DNA of 64,000 bases from assembly GCA_036557225.1 (NCBI GenBank), contig DATBHX010000100.1:33305-97304 (forward strand), given 5' to 3'. Below are positions 38,331 to 46,555 of this stretch, one piece after another. The position numbers were made by a program, and so were the translations under genes. This DNA is from Angelobacter sp036557225 (GTDB lineage Bacteria; Acidobacteriota; Terriglobia; Terriglobales; Acidobacteriaceae). The notes beneath the pieces were generated by a model, which was given only the letters and a program-made list of their open reading frames with translations, was not told the DNA's origin and searched no databases. Within the stretch, counting starts at the first letter, position 1. Each line of letters begins with the position of its first letter.

Positions 38331-39222
38331 CAGGAAGTCGGGCAAGAAGACTTCAGCTGTTCGCAAGACGTTGACCAAAGTAGAGCCGGCGACGGCAATC
38401 CTGGAGCCGGGGCCGCAGCCGGTCGTCACGAAGGCCGAGGTCACTGCCCGCTCGCACCAGCAGGAAGGCCGTTACGTTTACGGTGTAATCGAATCGCGGG
38501 CGCCCGTGACCTTTAGCCGCAGCAGCATCGGCGGCGTAAGCGAAGAGGTGTACACGGTGCATTACGGCGATATTGCAGCGGTGGTGAGCCGCACGCCGGT
38601 CTTCATCTTTGATCCCACGCGCGACAACGCTTTGGCCCATGAGCACGTGATTGAGTCGGTGATGAAGAATTACACCATCATCCCGATGAGCTTTGGCACG
38701 GTATTCCGCACCGACGACGACATTCGCGAGGTCCTCAAGAGCATTTATTCATCATTGAAAGACGTGCTGAAGCAGATGACGGGCAAGCTGGAATTCGGGC
38801 TGAAGGTTACCTGGGACCGTGATCGCATTATTGAAGAGCTGCAGCGCGAGCATGAGGAGATCCATCGCTTCCACCAGGAGCTGACGCGCAAACACCTGCA
38901 ATCCACCTATTTCGCCCGCATGCAGCTGGGGCGCATGATCGACAAAGCGCTGGCCGAATTGGCAGCCAACTATGTCCGCGAAATCTACGATGGCCTGCGC
39001 GCCGTGTGCGTAGCTTCACGCGACAACAAGCCGATCGGCGACAAGATGATCATGAACGCCGCGTTTTTGATCCAGAAAGCGCGGGAAAATGAATTTGACG
39101 CTGCGGTGAACCGGGTGGCGCAGAAGTTTGGCGACCGCTTGAACTTCAAATATACCGGCCCGTGGCCGCCATATAACTTTGTGAACATCCGCCTGAAGCT
39201 GGAGCGTGGCGGCCAAGGCTAG
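38320..39222 (+). CDS. Gas vesicle protein GvpF/GvpL family (copy 3)
   Basis: This 300-residue protein has a well-conserved GvpF/L body: GRYVYGVIES, IIPMSFGTVFRTDDDI, and the C-terminal YTGPWPPYNFVNI. The first ~48 residues are a Lys/Pro/Thr-rich basic extension not found in most members. The start ATG sits 9 nt before the response-regulator stop with GAGGAG upstream, indicating coupling. It is the last gene of the cluster. Confidence 0.92.
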   Translation: MSPSRKSGKKTSAVRKTLTKVEPATAILEPGPQPVVTKAEVTARSHQQEGRYVYGVIESRAPVTFSRSSIGGVSEEVYTVHYGDIAAVVSRTPVFIFDPTRDNALAHEHVIESVMKNYTIIPMSFGTVFRTDDDIREVLKSIYSSLKDVLKQMTGKLEFGLKVTWDRDRIIEELQREHEEIHRFHQELTRKHLQSTYFARMQLGRMIDKALAELAANYVREIYDGLRAVCVASRDNKPIGDKMIMNAAFLIQKARENEFDAAVNRVAQKFGDRLNFKYTGPWPPYNFVNIRLKLERGGQG

Positions 39223-39280
39223 ATCGTTATTGCAGTTGCAGGTACCTCAAGGGCTCAAGCCGCCCGCTTCTAGCCCTAAC

Positions 39281-39298
39281 GCAGGCCTTAAGGCCTGC
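39281..39298. repeat. 18-bp perfect palindrome between convergent operons
   Basis: GCAGGCCTTAAGGCCTGC is self-complementary over its full length and lies midway between the end of the gas-vesicle cluster and the convergent HAAS operon. It has no U-tract, so it is not a standard terminator; it may be a dispersed palindrome. Confidence 0.5.
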
Positions 39299-39340
39299 TC
39301 CACCCGCGAGCATAGAAAACCTTCATTCGCTGTCCATCCG

Positions 39341-40378
39341 TTAGAGCAGCTGCGATAGCTGTACAGGCAACGTACCTTTCTCTCTGCGGAGACGGAGAAT
39401 CGCCTGAACCGTCTGCACGGTGTGAACGACGATGGCAATGCCAACGGCAGCCAAAGCGCACACCAGGCTTACCAGAAAAACCTGGTTCACAATGGATTCC
39501 ACCCTGGCGTAGCGGCCCGCGTCTTTTGCCGCCCAATTGATCAGAACATAAGGATAGTGCCCGATCACAGACTGGAAGATAAAAAAAGCAAGCACGTCAG
39601 AAAACAGCTTCAGCACGGGCTTGAGCCAGGTCCACTCCGGCCGGACGATGTTGATGCATTGCTGTGCCATGATCACCAGCGTGGGCAGCAAGAATGGAAG
39701 ATAGTAGACATGAAGTGCCGGGTTCAAACTGACGGCGCTGGAGTCCAGCCCGCGGCCAAGAATCAGGTAGCCGAATCTGGGCAGCGAGAGCCACCAGAGA
39801 ACAAAGAAGATGCTAAAGACCAGGCCAAAGATCGATTCGGTGCGCGATACGCGCGTTTTGGGCTTGGGCGCGCGCGGCAGCTTGCGCGGGTCCCATTTCT
39901 CCCGGAAGGCCCGGTTCAACTGCAGACGCTCCACGATCGCGAACATCAACGTGACAATTCCGAAGATGAACATGAGGGTGGTAAATGTCGATCCCAATCC
40001 GCCGATCACCGTCACGACGTGACTCGGGTGATACGAGGCTGGAGCAAAGAGCGCCCAGGCAAGCCGGGCCAGCCAACCCATCGCCCAGGGTATGAGGTAG
40101 CCGAGGGCCACGATCATCAGCACAAATTTGTAGAGTGGAAACAGCTCCGGGCTAATCAGGGTTTGTTGCTTCTGATAGCGCGCGGCCACCCCCATGGGGT
40201 GTCCGGCATGCTGCAGCAACGCTGCCAGCTCGTCTTCGGTGATAGTACGGCCAAGCCCAGATTCCTTTTCTTCAATCTGTGAGCTGAGATCGTCGCGCAG
40301 TTCGTCAATGATGTCTTTCTGGTGCGCGCGCGGCAGCCAGAACCTGACGGCTTGTAAATAGCGATCGAGTAAGTCCAT
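39341..40378 (-). CDS. HAAS-domain multi-pass membrane protein (2)
   Basis: This is a 345-residue protein; the start at 40378 (MDLLDRYLQAV) follows TAGGAGAGC and is preferred over an in-frame earlier codon. Residues 1-70 form a HAAS-type helical domain (DELRDDLSSQIEEKE; LLQHAGHPMGVAARYQ), typical of proteins paired with PadR regulators. The remainder has about six transmembrane helices. It is a paralogue of the gene just upstream, sharing domain order and the RYLQAV start. A membrane signalling role is inferred from the family. Confidence 0.75.
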   Translation of the reverse strand: MDLLDRYLQAVRFWLPRAHQKDIIDELRDDLSSQIEEKESGLGRTITEDELAALLQHAGHPMGVAARYQKQQTLISPELFPLYKFVLMIVALGYLIPWAMGWLARLAWALFAPASYHPSHVVTVIGGLGSTFTTLMFIFGIVTLMFAIVERLQLNRAFREKWDPRKLPRAPKPKTRVSRTESIFGLVFSIFFVLWWLSLPRFGYLILGRGLDSSAVSLNPALHVYYLPFLLPTLVIMAQQCINIVRPEWTWLKPVLKLFSDVLAFFIFQSVIGHYPYVLINWAAKDAGRYARVESIVNQVFLVSLVCALAAVGIAIVVHTVQTVQAILRLRREKGTLPVQLSQLL

Positions 40379-40388
40379 AAAAGCTCTC

Positions 40389-41402
40389 CTAAAGAATACC
40401 GTTCGATGGCGTGACGATGGCTGGCGGGCGCAGAGCACGCAGCAGGCGCGTCGCCTCCACTACAATGTCAACGGCAAAAACGATCATGGTGATCAGCAGA
40501 GTCAACGCCACTCCGTAATTCACAATTTGTCCCACGGTGAATGCGTGCTCGCCGAAGTGCACGGCGTTATTGAGACCGACTCCAGAGCCAGGATTGGCGA
40601 CAATGAATTCCCGGGTTCGCAGAAGAAGCCAGCCGGTAACAATCCCGGCAACATCCGAAGCCAACCGCAGCGCCGTCCGTAAGCGCGGAGACTGAGGCCG
40701 GAACAGAGAGAGGTAAGCCGCTGCCGCTCCCAGAGCCACCACCAGGAGCATGGGAATTTCAAAGCGCCACCATACCGGCGCAAGCCGGAAAGGAAGCGAG
40801 CGGGCGAACGCAGGCGCTGACGAGTGCAGAAAGATCGGCCAACCCACCAGAAAGAAACACCCCATGGCGAGCTCAACCGCTGAGTTGGAGGGTGGCGGAG
40901 TCGCTTTGATCGCGGGCAATTCAAGCGGGTCAAATGTATCGGTCCAGGGCACCTTTCCGCCGCCGAAGTATTCGATGAGGCCGAAAGCGATTGTGACCGC
41001 GCCGACAACACCCAGAAGAGAAAGCCAAAACGAACCCCAGGCGGTGACGATACCCTGAAGAACCGACCCTCGACTGAGTGCGATCACCAGGGCGGCCATG
41101 AGATGGAATGCTGCCACAAAGACCGTTGCCGCCTGCAGCATGTACCAGTACAGAGGAAAGAGCGTTGGCCCAACCAGCTGCTGCAGCGGCAGTCGACGAT
41201 AGCGGGCAGCAGCGACCAGCGGATGGCCGTGCTGCTTGAGGATCGCCACCTGCTCGGCCTGATTGAGCGGACGCCCGAGTTCGGCGGCCTTGTCCTCCAT
41301 CTGGGAAAGGATGTTGTCGCCCAGCTCCTTCACGATATCGTCGCGACGGCCGCGCAGCAGATATCCCCGAACGGCTTGTAAGTAGCGATTTAAGAGTTCC
41401 AT
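40389..41402 (-). CDS. HAAS-domain multi-pass membrane protein (1)
   Basis: This 337-residue protein starts MELLNRYLQAV with a HAAS domain (KELGDNILSQMEDKAAELGR; ILKQHGHPLVAAARYR). Six or so transmembrane segments follow, including a long internal loop (~165-190). It overlaps the preceding small membrane gene by 14 nt and lies 10 nt before its paralogue, so padR, small membrane protein, HAAS 1 and HAAS 2 form one operon. Confidence 0.75.
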   Translation of the reverse strand: MELLNRYLQAVRGYLLRGRRDDIVKELGDNILSQMEDKAAELGRPLNQAEQVAILKQHGHPLVAAARYRRLPLQQLVGPTLFPLYWYMLQAATVFVAAFHLMAALVIALSRGSVLQGIVTAWGSFWLSLLGVVGAVTIAFGLIEYFGGGKVPWTDTFDPLELPAIKATPPPSNSAVELAMGCFFLVGWPIFLHSSAPAFARSLPFRLAPVWWRFEIPMLLVVALGAAAAYLSLFRPQSPRLRTALRLASDVAGIVTGWLLLRTREFIVANPGSGVGLNNAVHFGEHAFTVGQIVNYGVALTLLITMIVFAVDIVVEATRLLRALRPPAIVTPSNGIL

Positions 41403-41704
41403 GACTTGATACCTCTCGAGAATTCCTGCTGGCCTGCAGTCTGCTTGCGCATGGCGGCTTTGAAGTTCGCGATCTGCGTGCTGTGCTGAGCCAGTGCGCG
41501 AGCGGCGATCCGGGTATCATGCAGCCGTACCAGCTTGAGCAGAAAGAACACGAGCGATGAGATCAGGACAATAACGGCGCCAGGAACGATGAAGTCACGC
41601 GAGATCAGAGCGTGCCCGCTCACCATGGCCAAAGCCAGCACGGCGAAATTGGAAAGCCCCAAACTCAGGGCCAGGATGTTTACATACGCCCGAAACATGA
41701 TCAT
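41390..41704 (-). CDS. Small membrane protein in the PadR operon
   Basis: This is a 104-residue protein starting at ATG 41704 in an ATGA overlap with the padR stop. Two transmembrane helices are visible (~4-27 and ~34-58: IVPGAVIVLISSLVFFLLKL), followed by a basic amphipathic C-terminus. Context supports real translation; longer in-frame versions starting upstream would run through padR and are rejected. Function is unknown. Confidence 0.65.
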   Translation of the reverse strand: MIMFRAYVNILALSLGLSNFAVLALAMVSGHALISRDFIVPGAVIVLISSLVFFLLKLVRLHDTRIAARALAQHSTQIANFKAAMRKQTAGQQEFSRGIKSWNS

Positions 41705-42051
41705 GCCTCCTGCAAAATGCGCGACAGCGATGCGTTGATGGTCTGCCACTCTTCCAGAAGCTGCTTGAGAATGAGTTCGCCCTGCGGCGACAGGCGATAG
41801 AAGCGCTTGTTGCGCTTGTTCTCTTCCCGCCACTCGCTGGCGAGTAGTCCCTGGCTTTCCAGACGTCGCAGCAGCGGATAGAGAGTGCCTTCGTCAATGG
41901 CCAGCCCCTGGTCCTCCAGGGCCTTGCGCAGCGTATAGCCGTAATGCTCGACCTTAAGTTGGGCCAGTACGGCGACCACCAGGCAGCCCCGGCGAAGCTC
42001 CAGCCGCAGGTTCTCGAAGAGCTCAAGATCGATCTGGGTACTGTTACTCAT
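41701..42051 (-). CDS. PadR-family transcriptional regulator
   Basis: This 116-residue winged-helix protein has the family core: LRRGCLVVAVLAQLKVEHYG, then LEDQGLAIDEGTLYPLLRRLESQGLL, and the wing KRNKRFYRLSPQGE. PadR proteins repress their own operons and are relieved by small ligands. It leads the HAAS operon. Almost no leader separates its ATG from a pair of overlapping dyads (42050-42087), the likely operator. It has no evident Shine-Dalgarno sequence. Confidence 0.9.
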   Translation of the reverse strand: MSNSTQIDLELFENLRLELRRGCLVVAVLAQLKVEHYGYTLRKALEDQGLAIDEGTLYPLLRRLESQGLLASEWREENKRNKRFYRLSPQGELILKQLLEEWQTINASLSRILQEA

Positions 42052-42090
42052 ACAGTGTGTAACACATACTATGTATCATACAGTATGATG
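42050..42090. promoter_or_regulatory. Candidate PadR operator: overlapping dyads
   Basis: CATACT (42065-42070) and AGTATG (42082-42087) form a dyad with an 11-nt spacer. An overlapping second dyad pairs AGTGTGT (near 42054) with ACATACT (42064-42070), with one mismatch. ATAC/GTAT-type dyads are characteristic PadR targets. The block abuts the padR start codon. Confidence 0.6.
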
Positions 42091-42633
42091 TCAAGCAGAT
42101 TTATAGAATTTTTTTGCTTCCAGTTAACTGCTTATTTTTCTTTACTTTGAATGATTTTAAGCGGTTGTTATATGACCTTGCTCTAAGTACCGGTCTAGGA
42201 CTTCCCGAGCAGAAGTGTCTGAGCAGTTCTATCCAGATTCCAGGCTTTGTTAACCCATAAGCCGAGCTCTTCTACAGAGGCTGGTTGGTGGCAAGGCCCA
42301 GATCCAGAAGCGGGCAGTAATTTCGTCCCAACATTCGCATAAAAGACACGTCCAACGTAGTGCCAGTCGGGGAAACGCTACCAATGCTGTTGCAGGTTTT
42401 ATTTGTTTGGATCCAAATTTCCGCAAGAAGCTTCATACGACAACATTCTCTTAGAGTTGTGACAGGCAATTCGTAGTGCGATGTAGAGCAACGTAGTATT
42501 ACAACCAGTCGAATAGAAAGCTCTTTGTCTGAATATGAGATTGACCTATAGTTGTGCAGGCAAGACTATGGAGCCGGCAAGAAAATGGGTTGCGCCTGAC
42601 TACTCACGTCCCGACCCACTCAAGGTAGTGTAA
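42091..42633. other. Gene-free, relatively A+T-rich divergent region
   Basis: About 540 nt separate the PadR operon from the HlyD operon. The best open frames (for example 42272-42469 on the minus strand) lack ribosome-binding sites and any recognisable content. It presumably holds promoters for both operons; I see no repeat or RNA element. Confidence 0.5.
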
Positions 42634-43980
42634 TTGGACAAGCCATCCTTATTGTTTAGCGCGATAGAAGTAGCGCCCGCCCCGACAGAACCTGTACAGG
42701 CGCCGGAGCTGGTTCCCGAGCCGGCCGAACCTAAGCCGCAGCGCACACGCCGCTCGGGCTGGGTAACCGCAGGGATTGCGGCGCTTGTGCTTGTAACGGC
42801 CTTTGCCGTACTGAGCCGGGTGAACGCAACTCGGCGCAACGCGAGCGCTAGCCAAACTGCGCGAACCGCTATCGTTCAGCAAAAAGACTTCGCTCATGGC
42901 GTACGCGTCCATGGAATTGTTGAAGCCGTAGAATCGCACGCTATAGCAGCGCCTCGGCTTTCCGGCCAGGGCCTGAATACCTTGATCATTACTCACCTGG
43001 TCAAGAATGGCAGCGCTGTCCATCAAGGTGACGTGCTGGTGGAGTTTGACCGCCAGGCCCAGCTCAAAAATGTTCTGGATAAAGAAGCCGAATATAAGGG
43101 ACTGATAGCCCAGATCAGCAAGATGCAGGCCGACCAGGCTGCGGCCCGCGCTGCCGACGAAACCGCCCTCAAGCAGGCGGAAGATGCACTCAAAACGGCA
43201 GAGCTGGAAGTCAAGAAGAACGAAATCGTCTCACGCATTGACGCGGAAAAAAATGTGGAGAACCTGGAAGAGGCCAAAGCGACCTTCCAGCAGCTGACCC
43301 AGACGTTCGATCTCAAGCGCCAGGCGGCCAAGGCCGACCTGCGCATTCTGGAGATCCAGCGCGACCGCGCGCTTACGGCGATGAAGTGGTCGCAATCGAA
43401 TACGGAGAAGATGCTGGTGCACGCCTCCATGGATGGCGTGGCCGTTATCAACTCCATGTGGAAGGGCGGCAGCATGTCTGATGTGCAGGAAGGCGATGAG
43501 GTCCGCGCCGGATTCCCTTTCATGCAGGTGGTGAATCCTGCACGCATGGAGGTGCGGGCGCGCGTGAACCAGGCCGACATCGAACAGCTGCGTGAAGGCC
43601 AGAGCGTGCATATTGGCCTGGATGCGTACCCGGAGCTTTCCTTCTCCGGCAGGATTGAGAGCATTGCTGCGGTGGCCCAGACCAGCGCTTTTTCCGGGAA
43701 AGCGCGGACACTCATTGTGCTCTTCTCCATCAATGGAACCGACGCCAAGCTGATGCCGGACCTTTCTGCAGCGGTAGATATTGAGATCGACCGCCGGCCG
43801 GGAGTACTGGTGGCGCCGCGCGACGCCGTTGTGACCGAGAACGGCAAGCATTTTGTTCTGATCAAAAACGGCTCGAGCTATGACAGGCGCGAAGTGCAGG
43901 TGGGCGCGGCGAATGATGTGGAGCAGGTGATTGTCTCCGGGGTGGAGAAAGGCGCAGTTCTGCTGCGGAACCCAAGCTGA
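42634..43980 (+). CDS. HlyD-family periplasmic adaptor (1 of 3)
   Basis: This 448-residue protein starts at TTG (42634) after AAGGTAG. The first ~42 residues are Pro/Glu-rich and cytoplasmic, followed by one transmembrane anchor (~45-65, WVTAGIAALVLVTAFAVLS). Then come a lipoyl half-motif (VKNGSAVHQGDVLVEFDRQA), a long alpha-helical hairpin (~150-265), and barrel domains (GRIESIAAV; MPDLSAAVDIEI). Adaptors of this kind bridge an inner-membrane transporter and TolC. Its stop shares a base with the next ATG (TGATG). Confidence 0.88.
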   Translation: MDKPSLLFSAIEVAPAPTEPVQAPELVPEPAEPKPQRTRRSGWVTAGIAALVLVTAFAVLSRVNATRRNASASQTARTAIVQQKDFAHGVRVHGIVEAVESHAIAAPRLSGQGLNTLIITHLVKNGSAVHQGDVLVEFDRQAQLKNVLDKEAEYKGLIAQISKMQADQAAARAADETALKQAEDALKTAELEVKKNEIVSRIDAEKNVENLEEAKATFQQLTQTFDLKRQAAKADLRILEIQRDRALTAMKWSQSNTEKMLVHASMDGVAVINSMWKGGSMSDVQEGDEVRAGFPFMQVVNPARMEVRARVNQADIEQLREGQSVHIGLDAYPELSFSGRIESIAAVAQTSAFSGKARTLIVLFSINGTDAKLMPDLSAAVDIEIDRRPGVLVAPRDAVVTENGKHFVLIKNGSSYDRREVQVGAANDVEQVIVSGVEKGAVLLRNPS

Positions 43981-45263
43981 TGAAAGACCTGGCTGTCGTT
44001 CGATTCTTTTTGCGCCGTAAGGGCCTGGCTGTGCTGGCGGCCGCGGGCTTCCTGATGCTTGCCATCGGAGCTGTTGCGCTGCATCGTACAGCGGCCCCGC
44101 GCGTACCCACGGCTGACGTGAAGCGCGGCGAGTTCGTGGACTATGTACAAATTCGCGGTGAGATCAAGGCGCTACGCTCGGTGCAGCTGGCTGCGCCTTC
44201 GATTGCCGGCGATCTGCAGATCGTAAAGCTTGTTCCTACCGGGACCATGGTAAAAGCCGGTGACGTTGTAGTGCAGTTCGACACCACAACTCTCGCGAAT
44301 ACGCTGGCGCAGAAGCAATCAGAGCTCAAGTCGGCGGAGGCTGATATCGAACACAGCCGCGCGGAGAACCGTCTGCTTCAGGAACAGCAGGCAACTGACG
44401 TACTACAGGGGCGCTATGATGTGGACCGCGCCAAGCTGGATACCAGCCAGCAGGAGATCCTCTCTGAAATTGACGGCGCCAAGACCCGGTTGAAGCTCAC
44501 CGATGCGGAGCAGAAATTCAAAGAGCTGCAACAGAAAGATAAATCCACCAGGGTCTCCGGCGATGCGGAGATTGAGTCAAAGAAGCTGAAACGGGACAAA
44601 GCTTTGTTTGATGTGCGCGTCACAGAGCGGCAGATTGCCTCGCTCACCCTCCGTGCCCCCGCCGACGGCATGGTGACCATCATGCCGAACTTCCGCGCCC
44701 GTAACTGGATGACCGGCGGCTCAACGCCCGACTTCAAAGAGGGGGATCGAGCCTGGGGCGGCGCCGTTGTGGCTGAACTGCCTGATCTGAGCGTGGTTCG
44801 TGCCAGCGCGCGCGTGGACGAAGCCGATCGCGGCCGGTTGAACCCGGCGCAGACGGCCACGGTGCGCATTGATGCCATCGCCGATAAAGAATTCCATGCG
44901 AAGGTGGCTGAGATCAGCCCGCTGGCCAAGATTGACTATTCATCATGGCCATTCGTCAAAAACTTTGACGTCGCGATCCAGATACTGGACGCCGACTCGC
45001 GAATCCGTCCCGGCATGAGCGCAAGCGGGCGCATCGCCGTTCAAAAGATCGCCGATGGAATTATTGTTCCGCCGGATGCGGTATTCGAGAAGAACGGCGG
45101 CTCAGTGGCATACGTCTTGCGCGGATCGCAATTTGAAGAGCGCGCGGTACAGGTAGCGAGGCGCAGCAAAGGAGAGTTGTTGATCGGAAGCGGGTTGCAG
45201 GCGGGCGAGAAGGTAGCGCTCAAAGATCCAACCCAGGAGAAGCGCCAGGGGCAGTCACAATGA
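43980..45263 (+). CDS. HlyD-family periplasmic adaptor (2 of 3)
   Basis: This 427-residue adaptor has an N-terminal anchor (~14-34, GLAVLAAAGFLMLAIGAVAL), a lipoyl segment (VPTGTMVKAGDVVVQFDTTT), a helical hairpin (~110-220), and a membrane-proximal domain (RPGMSASGRIAV). Sequence similarity to the other two adaptors indicates local duplication, but each is diverged enough to suggest distinct positions in a hetero-oligomer. It overlaps both neighbours. Confidence 0.88.
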   Translation: MKDLAVVRFFLRRKGLAVLAAAGFLMLAIGAVALHRTAAPRVPTADVKRGEFVDYVQIRGEIKALRSVQLAAPSIAGDLQIVKLVPTGTMVKAGDVVVQFDTTTLANTLAQKQSELKSAEADIEHSRAENRLLQEQQATDVLQGRYDVDRAKLDTSQQEILSEIDGAKTRLKLTDAEQKFKELQQKDKSTRVSGDAEIESKKLKRDKALFDVRVTERQIASLTLRAPADGMVTIMPNFRARNWMTGGSTPDFKEGDRAWGGAVVAELPDLSVVRASARVDEADRGRLNPAQTATVRIDAIADKEFHAKVAEISPLAKIDYSSWPFVKNFDVAIQILDADSRIRPGMSASGRIAVQKIADGIIVPPDAVFEKNGGSVAYVLRGSQFEERAVQVARRSKGELLIGSGLQAGEKVALKDPTQEKRQGQSQ

Positions 45264-46555
45264 AGAAGAAATGGATGCGAACCCTTGTGGCAGTTGCGGC
45301 GGTTCTGCTGCTGGGGTTGGGGATCGCCTACTCTCTACAGCAGCTGCGGCCCGCGGCCAAGGCCATTCCCACTACGCACGTGCAGAAAGGCACACTGGAA
45401 CTGGACATCAACACCGTGGCCGAGCTGCATACACCGCACTCCTCTATGGTGGTTGCGCCTTCGGTCAGCGGCACGCTGCAGATCATCCATCTGCTCAAGA
45501 CCGGCGCTGCGGTGAAGAAGGGCGACGTGGTAGTGGAGTTCGATCCCAGCGAGCAAGAATTCAACCTGGAGCAGAGCCGCTCCCAGCTGGCTGAAGCCGA
45601 GCAACAGATCACCAAAGCCAAAGCCGACGGCGACGTAAAAGCAGCGGAAGACAAAGTTGCGTTGCTAAAAGCGAGATTTGACGTGCGTCGTGCTGAGCTT
45701 GAGGTCAGCCGCAATGAGCTGGCAAGTGCCATCGACGCACAAAAAAACCAGCTGAACCTCGACGAAGCCAAGCGACGGCTGGCGCAGATGGAGCAGGACG
45801 TAAATTCCCGCGCTGCGTCAAACACGGCAGCGATCGCTCTGCTGGTGGAGAAGAAGAACACCGCTCTGCTGGGCATGCAGCAGGCGCAGCACAACATTGA
45901 CAATATGACGGTGAAGTCGCCGATCGATGGTCTGGTTTCAATCAAGGAAAACATGGATGCCAGCGGCGGCATGATGTTTCCCGGCATGCAGCTGCCGGAA
46001 TATCGCGAAGGCGATCTGGTGTATCCCGGGCGGTTCATGGCAGAGGTGATGGACGTTGCGCAGATGGAGGCGGTGGCCAAGGTCTTTGAGAATGACCGGC
46101 CCAATGTCGCCCTGGGCCAGACGGCGGAAATCAGAATGGATGCACAGCCGGGCGAGGTTTTTCCGGCCAAGGTGAAAACGATCGCGGGCATGGCCTCACG
46201 CCGCGACTTTGGGTCTGATACCGTTCGCCGCTTCGACGTGACCTTTGATCTGCTCAGCCACGCGGCGGAGATGCGGCCTGGAACATCGGCCCAGGTGCTG
46301 GTGAAGGGCACGCAGATTAAAGACCAGCTTTATGTCCCCAGCCAATGCGTCTTTGACAAAAACGGCAAGCTGGTGATCTATGTGAAGCATGGCGATAATT
46401 TTGAGCCGGTGGAGGCCAAGATCAAGTTCCGTACGGAGAACCGCGTCGCGCTGGAGAACGTGGCGGAGGGAACGGAGGTCGCGCTGGTGAACCCGGAGAA
46501 GGCCCTGAAAGAGCAGAAGGGCGGAACATCATCACCGCTGGCGGTGGGACAATGA
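45260..46555 (+). CDS. HlyD-family periplasmic adaptor (3 of 3)
   Basis: This 431-residue adaptor has an anchor (~5-25), a lipoyl motif (LKTGAAVKKGDVVVEFDPSE), a hairpin (~100-220), and RPGTSAQVLVKG near the C-terminus. The start overlaps the second adaptor's stop by 4 nt (ATGA), and its own stop overlaps the permease start in the same way. The tight coupling indicates stoichiometric synthesis of three adaptors and one permease. Confidence 0.88.
   Translation: MKKKWMRTLVAVAAVLLLGLGIAYSLQQLRPAAKAIPTTHVQKGTLELDINTVAELHTPHSSMVVAPSVSGTLQIIHLLKTGAAVKKGDVVVEFDPSEQEFNLEQSRSQLAEAEQQITKAKADGDVKAAEDKVALLKARFDVRRAELEVSRNELASAIDAQKNQLNLDEAKRRLAQMEQDVNSRAASNTAAIALLVEKKNTALLGMQQAQHNIDNMTVKSPIDGLVSIKENMDASGGMMFPGMQLPEYREGDLVYPGRFMAEVMDVAQMEAVAKVFENDRPNVALGQTAEIRMDAQPGEVFPAKVKTIAGMASRRDFGSDTVRRFDVTFDLLSHAAEMRPGTSAQVLVKGTQIKDQLYVPSQCVFDKNGKLVIYVKHGDNFEPVEAKIKFRTENRVALENVAEGTEVALVNPEKALKEQKGGTSSPLAVGQ

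Noticed and set aside
42272..42469. 65-codon minus-strand frame in the PadR/HlyD divergent gap
   Set aside because: It has no ribosome-binding site, no recognisable sequence and atypical composition.
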